DNA of 64,000 nucleotides from Panopea generosa (Eukaryota > Mollusca > Bivalvia > Adapedonta > Hiatellidae). Below, in pieces: positions 59,326-64,000 of the stretch. Where the stretch lies: NCBI GenBank assembly GCA_029582155.1, contig CM055896.1:29462373-29526372 (forward strand), read 5' to 3'. Position numbers and translations under genes: made by a program. The notes under the pieces are model-generated. The model was not told where the DNA came from and did no database searches. It worked only from the letters and a program-made list of their open reading frames with translations. Within the stretch, counting starts at the first letter, position 1; every line of letters begins with the position of its first letter.

Positions 59326-60589
59326 TTTAGGTAGATATGAAGTATCAGGTAGTAGTTCCTGGAGAATAGTATAATTATTCACAAGATATACGTTAATAGA
59401 CTCTTAATATTGACTTTATACGCTAACATGAATAAGGTAGATTTCCAAATTTCCCTGTACCAATTTAAGTTACAAGAACACCGTGCAATGATAGACGATA
59501 CCACCGTCATAAATCAGTACTGTTTGGAGCAGATGTATGCACTATCGTATTATTATATAACATGTCGTTTTACTTGAGAGGTAAACTGAAGTCAATCTTA
59601 GCTCCGTCCCTAAAATTAATCTTATGTGGTATTACATAGATTAATATAATCTCAAAACTGTCCATAATTTTAAAACCTTTTATGTGTTGAAAGTCGCGTT
59701 AACCGCTCATCACCATTAGCTGATAGAACAGCTTAAATTATAAATGCCCACTGTTTTGAAATGATATATGATACATGCATATACATGTATGGAATATCGT
59801 CTTATCCCAACGGCTTTGTAAACGTCCATATTATACTTAAGGCTTGATTTTGTGCTCTAAAATGACGTTACAATTTACTTACATCACTACAACTACATGA
59901 TTCTTTTTTAAATGACATACTGAGGTGGATCCGTCTCAACACGTGCATTTTTTGTGACAATAATTGTGAAAGTACGGTGGTTCTTCACAGGTATATGTAT
60001 ATGAATTTGCGCTTTTCCTTAATCAGTACAACTTGTTGACCATGTATAACACCCACACACGCACATTGTTGCTCCATGTTCCCATTAGTTAGAACAGCTT
60101 GCATATGCGCGTTGTTTTGATCTATATTTGTGTGCACATATGGTTTATGATAGTGATTATACTTGCACAAGTCAAATGTTTTCACTTGTCAGTAACACGA
60201 TAAAGGCTTTATTCGGTGCAGGCACATACTAGGTTACTACTACCCGGATAAAATGGAGAAATACAATACTTATGGCGTGATACTGGTAACTTGTGTGTTC
60301 ATTAAACTGAAATAGGAAACAAAAAATATCACAGAAAAATATAGGTAGGAACTGTAATGATAGTTGCACAAATAAAAGCAAAACGCTACGAATAACTAAG
60401 TGAACTTTTGATTTAATATCTAATAGATAGTCGATACTCTTGAATCGCTCCCGATTCCATTGATTTGGATTTAACAAATAATGAGTGTTGTTGTAGTGAT
60501 TCTGAGGTCATTGGCTCTAGCCTGGGTTTGAACATGTGACATCTCGCCTGTTCAATCCCAGACTCGATTCGATGACCTCTCTAATAGTT
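59326..60589. other. No gene recognised
   Basis: AT-rich DNA without defensible features. An imperfect inverted pair around 60510-60575 (TGGGTTTGAACATG... and CCTGTTCAATCCCAGACTCG) is too short to classify. Confidence 0.45.
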
Positions 60590-60835
60590 AACTGTTAGTA
60601 CTTTATACTTTAAACCTGTGTCTGTTTTGCTTTAAACTTTATATTTTGAACGTTTTACTGTAAATGTTATAAATATACCATGTACAGCTTTGTTGTTTTT
60701 AAGCCGTGTTATTACGCTTCGTACTTGGTACTTTATGCTTTAAACTTAATACTTTAGTCTTTATACTCTATAGTTCATAGTCTATAGTATACAATTCACA
60801 CTTTGTACTTTGTAATCTAATCACCCTTTTTTAAG
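60590..60835. repeat. Degenerate 7-bp array, left part
   Basis: A degenerate series of ACTTTAT, ACTTTAA and ACTTTGT words, resumed after the LINE fragment at 62545. Confidence 0.7.
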
Positions 60836-60839
60836 GTGA

Positions 60840-62540
60840 AGAAAATTATGGATTCATTGAATAATGGAAAATCTACTAGCCAGACACTGTTACACAAGCA
60901 ATCTCAAACTTAATTTACAGTAGCATTAATAATGGTATATTTCCCGACAGCTGAAAGAGGCGTGTGTCTTACCAATTTATAAAGATGGACCTAAAGACGT
61001 TCTTAATAAATATATACCTATTTTTATATTGTCATCATCATTAAAGATATTTGAAAAACAAATATCAAACCAGTTACATACACATTTTGAACAAACTGAC
61101 GTCTTACAACTCAATCTGGATTCCGTAAAAACATTCTTGCTAAACTGCCCTATCAATTTTAACTGATAAATAGATGAAAGAAATTGAATCTGGGAAATGT
61201 AGGAAGTGTGTTTTTGGATCTACGTAAGGCATTTGATTTAGTAGACCATGATATTTTTTTTACATCAATTGAAACTCTATCATTTTACTGATTGTACAGT
61301 ATTGTGATTTTGGTCATATCTAAAAAAAAACAGATGTTAAAGTGTTAAATTAGGCACCATTCATTCTGGTCCTTTACATATTAAAGCAGGTGTCCCACAA
61401 GGTTTAATTCTAAGTCCTCTACTTTTCTTGATTTATTTTAATGATCTTCCGATGGTTGTTGATGACTCAAGTATTGACATGTACGCCGATGATTCTACTA
61501 TGCATGTTAGTGATTGTCACTTGTGGCAAATTGAAAGAAAGTAACAAAATGATGTTATAATTTTTTTTAAATTGAAAGTTGGTGTAAATATAAACATATG
61601 GGTCTAAATTCTAACATAACTACATATATGATTATTGGTACATATAACAAAATTAAAAATTCTGAAAAATTATGTATTTCAGTGAACAATTCACAACTCA
61701 AACATGAAATATGTCAAAACCTACTTGGCTTATTTATTGATGAAACGTTAAGTTGGAACACACAAGTCAGTAAAGTATGTGATAAACTAAATTCAAAAGT
61801 CTATCTATTTAGACGTATATCTAAATACTTTAATCTTGAAATTAAAATTTTGTTCTACAATACGTATATTCAGCCTTCAATGGACTATTGTTCGACTATT
61901 TTGGGGACTGGTACACTTTCTAATATTTATATGATATCTAAAATACAGAAGAAAGCTGATCTACTCATATTGGTTGCACCATATAAAACACATTCTTTTA
62001 AACTTCTTAAAGAACTTAGATGGTTATCATTTCGTGACAGAATAAAATATCATATTGGTATTTAAAGCAATAGTTATTACTAATTTAGTACCTTCATATA
62101 TATGTAACCTTATTACGATACCCATTAACACTCGCTATAATCTACGCTCAATTTCAAACAAGAACATTTTGCATCTATAGGCTAAAACAGAACTTCTTAA
62201 ACGTGCATTTTCTTATTCTGCTATGGAAGTCTGGAAAAATCTACCTTCAAAAATCAGAAAACTGAATTACATAGCTACTTTTAAATATGTGTGCAAAGAA
62301 TTTCTGATAACTAAAACATCTTTTGCATGAAAATAAAATATTACACTTTGTCATTGTTAACATTATATAAATTTAGGTATCTGCTCCAAATATTGTTTCA
62401 TGTAAAACATTGTAATCTTGATATTATAGATTTTAAATGTGTTTTTCAGAGGGCCTCATTGAAAATGAGATTTATATTGTATATAAAACTTAATGAGTTT
62501 ACCCTCTCTAAATAAAGACATTATTATTATTCTTATTATT
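60840..62540 (+). pseudogene. L2/CR1-like LINE remnant
   Basis: A decayed RT reads, across several frames, ACVLPIYKDGPKDV, then VFLDLRKAFDLVDHDI, GVPQGLILSPLLFLIYFNDL and MYADDST. The frame 61598-62065 follows, with NLLGLFIDETLSWNTQV and YNTYIQPSMDYCSTI. A typical end (KRAFSYSAMEVWKNLPSKIR) lies near 62200. It finishes with AATAAAGACATTATTATTAT, the (ATT)n-type tail seen in L2/CR1 LINEs. The endonuclease and upstream parts are absent, so it is 5'-truncated and heavily decayed. Confidence 0.82.
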
Positions 62541-62544
62541 TACA

Positions 62545-63700
62545 CATTACACTTCGAACCTTGTTCTTTGTACTTAGACTTTACACATTGTACTTTATAC
62601 ATTACATTTTACACTCTATACTTTACACTTCACACGTTGTACTTTATATATTACACTTTTTATTTTGCACTCTATACTTTTCACTTTTCATTTTACAATT
62701 AACACTTTGTACTTAATACTTTACAATTTACACTTTACACTTTACATTTTACAATTAACACTTTGTACTTAATACTTAACAATTAACACTTTACACTTTA
62801 CAGATTAAACTCTATTCTGTATACTTTACACGTTATGCTTTACACTTTACACTATGTATTTATTTCTTACAATTTACACTTTATACTTTATTCGTTATAC
62901 TTTGTAATTCATATTGTATATTTGAAACTTTCAACTTTAAACTTTATGCTATAAACTTTATACCTTACACTTTAAACTTTGTTCTTAATAGTTTATACTT
63001 TAAAAGTCATACTTAATTCGTTATAATATATCTTTTATAAATTAAATCTATCTTATACTTTACACTTTACACTTTACACTTTACAATTCAAACCTAGCTA
63101 TTTATACTTCACACTTTATACGTACATGTAATACTTTATAGTCTACACTTTCCACTTATATTTTATACTTCATACGTTATACTTAATAATTTATACTTTA
63201 CACTTTACACGATGTATTTTATACTTTATATTTTATACTTTATACATTATTCTTTACATTTTACACTTTGTATTTTGTACTTTTTGCTTTATGCTTTATA
63301 CTTTATTTTTTATACTTTTTACTTTATATTTTAAACTTTACGCTTTACAATTGCTATTTTATACTTTTAACTTAATAGATTGATCTGTATAATTTATACT
63401 GTATACTTTAAACTTTATACTTGGTACTTTATGATTTACACTTTATATTTTAAAATTAATATCTAATTCGTTATACTTATAATTCATACATTATACTTTA
63501 CACTTAACACGTTGTACACTTTATACTTTGTACTTTAAACTTAATATTTTATAATCTATACATTAAACTTGATATTTTATACTTCATATAATACACTTTA
63601 CACTTTACAATTGATATTTTACACTTTATTATTTACAATTGATACTTTATACATAACTCTTTGTATTCATACTTTAATATTTACACTTAACAATTGAAAC
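62545..63700. repeat. Degenerate 7-bp array, right part
   Basis: More than a kilobase made of TTTACAC, TTTATAC, TTTAAAC and similar words, often in exact 7-base steps. The array is continuous with the one left of the LINE remnant, so the LINE appears to have inserted into it. Confidence 0.85.
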
Positions 63701-64000
63701 TATAGTGTAGGGTTAAATAATTGAATGTTATACAAAATCTAGTTGGTCATTTTTTCTGTATATTGTACAATATATTTTTTAAAATCTTATAAAATTATGC
63801 AAAATTTGCTCTGTTTGTTTGATATAATTTTTATTTGTATCCGTTTTTTTTTAAAAAATCGAGAGAGAAAATATTTCCCGTTTATCGCTAGTTTTTATCA
63901 GAATTTGGCGTTCGGCGTAAGTTTTATATTTGTAAATTGATGCTTTCGTCAAATGTGTAGGTGGTGATATATGTTTTGATTATAAAAACATGTATTAAGT
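63701..64000. other. No gene recognised
   Basis: AT-rich DNA at the window end. Confidence 0.5.

Overview
The window reads as animal nuclear DNA, most likely from a marine mollusc and probably a bivalve. It is AT-rich and gene-poor and has no bacterial-style gene packing. It is full of tRNA-headed SINEs with shared bodies, LINE relics, minisatellites and microsatellites, plus isolated exon-like pieces that recall bivalve receptors with fucolectin-like, EGF-like and transmembrane parts. No complete host gene could be supported. No retrovirus-like, LTR or Polinton element was recognised.

The dominant structure is a pair of very large DNA transposon copies in the same orientation. They lie at 11981-26754 (about 14.8 kb) and 43022-58127 (about 15.1 kb). 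Both begin GGTGCCGTTTCACGAAAC and end with its reverse complement. Both have several CTTACG/CGTAAG motifs just inside each end, and they match each other along most of their length. The second copy has a perfect 3-bp target duplication (CAG) and splits a SINE. The first sits inside a 39-bp minisatellite and has CTG on one side and CAG on the other. Short GG-starting inverted repeats with a CWG target duplication fit the PIF/Harbinger superfamily, but no Harbinger-type nuclease was recognised.

The shared body of the pair holds, in order: a spliced-transcript-like module with a start codon and polyA signal, a SINE, a nested element built of alternating GTGATATCAC and ATTCGAAT palindromes, a promoter-like site with NRF1 and ETS consensus motifs, and two arrays of a ~92-bp repeat in opposite orientation. 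The copies differ in the middle. Copy 2 carries a 3.7-kb module with a broken gene for a large nuclease-like protein, preceded by six copies of a near-palindrome. Copy 1 has about 1.06 kb of unrelated DNA there. Copy 1 was also hit by a 2.85-kb foldback-type element whose ends are long hairpins of CACGATG/CATCGTG subrepeats.

Other regions: 1-9650 holds scattered exon-like fragments, a Tc1/mariner relic, a LINE tail relic and SINEs. 9655-11977 and 26757-27655 are the two halves of the minisatellite. 27745-35685 holds two broken LINEs of one group pointing away from each other. 35690-43021 is a SINE-rich stretch with one small TTAA-flanked MITE and a GC-rich patch. 58128-64000 holds SINEs and an L2/CR1-like LINE remnant lying in a degenerate 7-bp (TTTACAC/TTTATAC) array.
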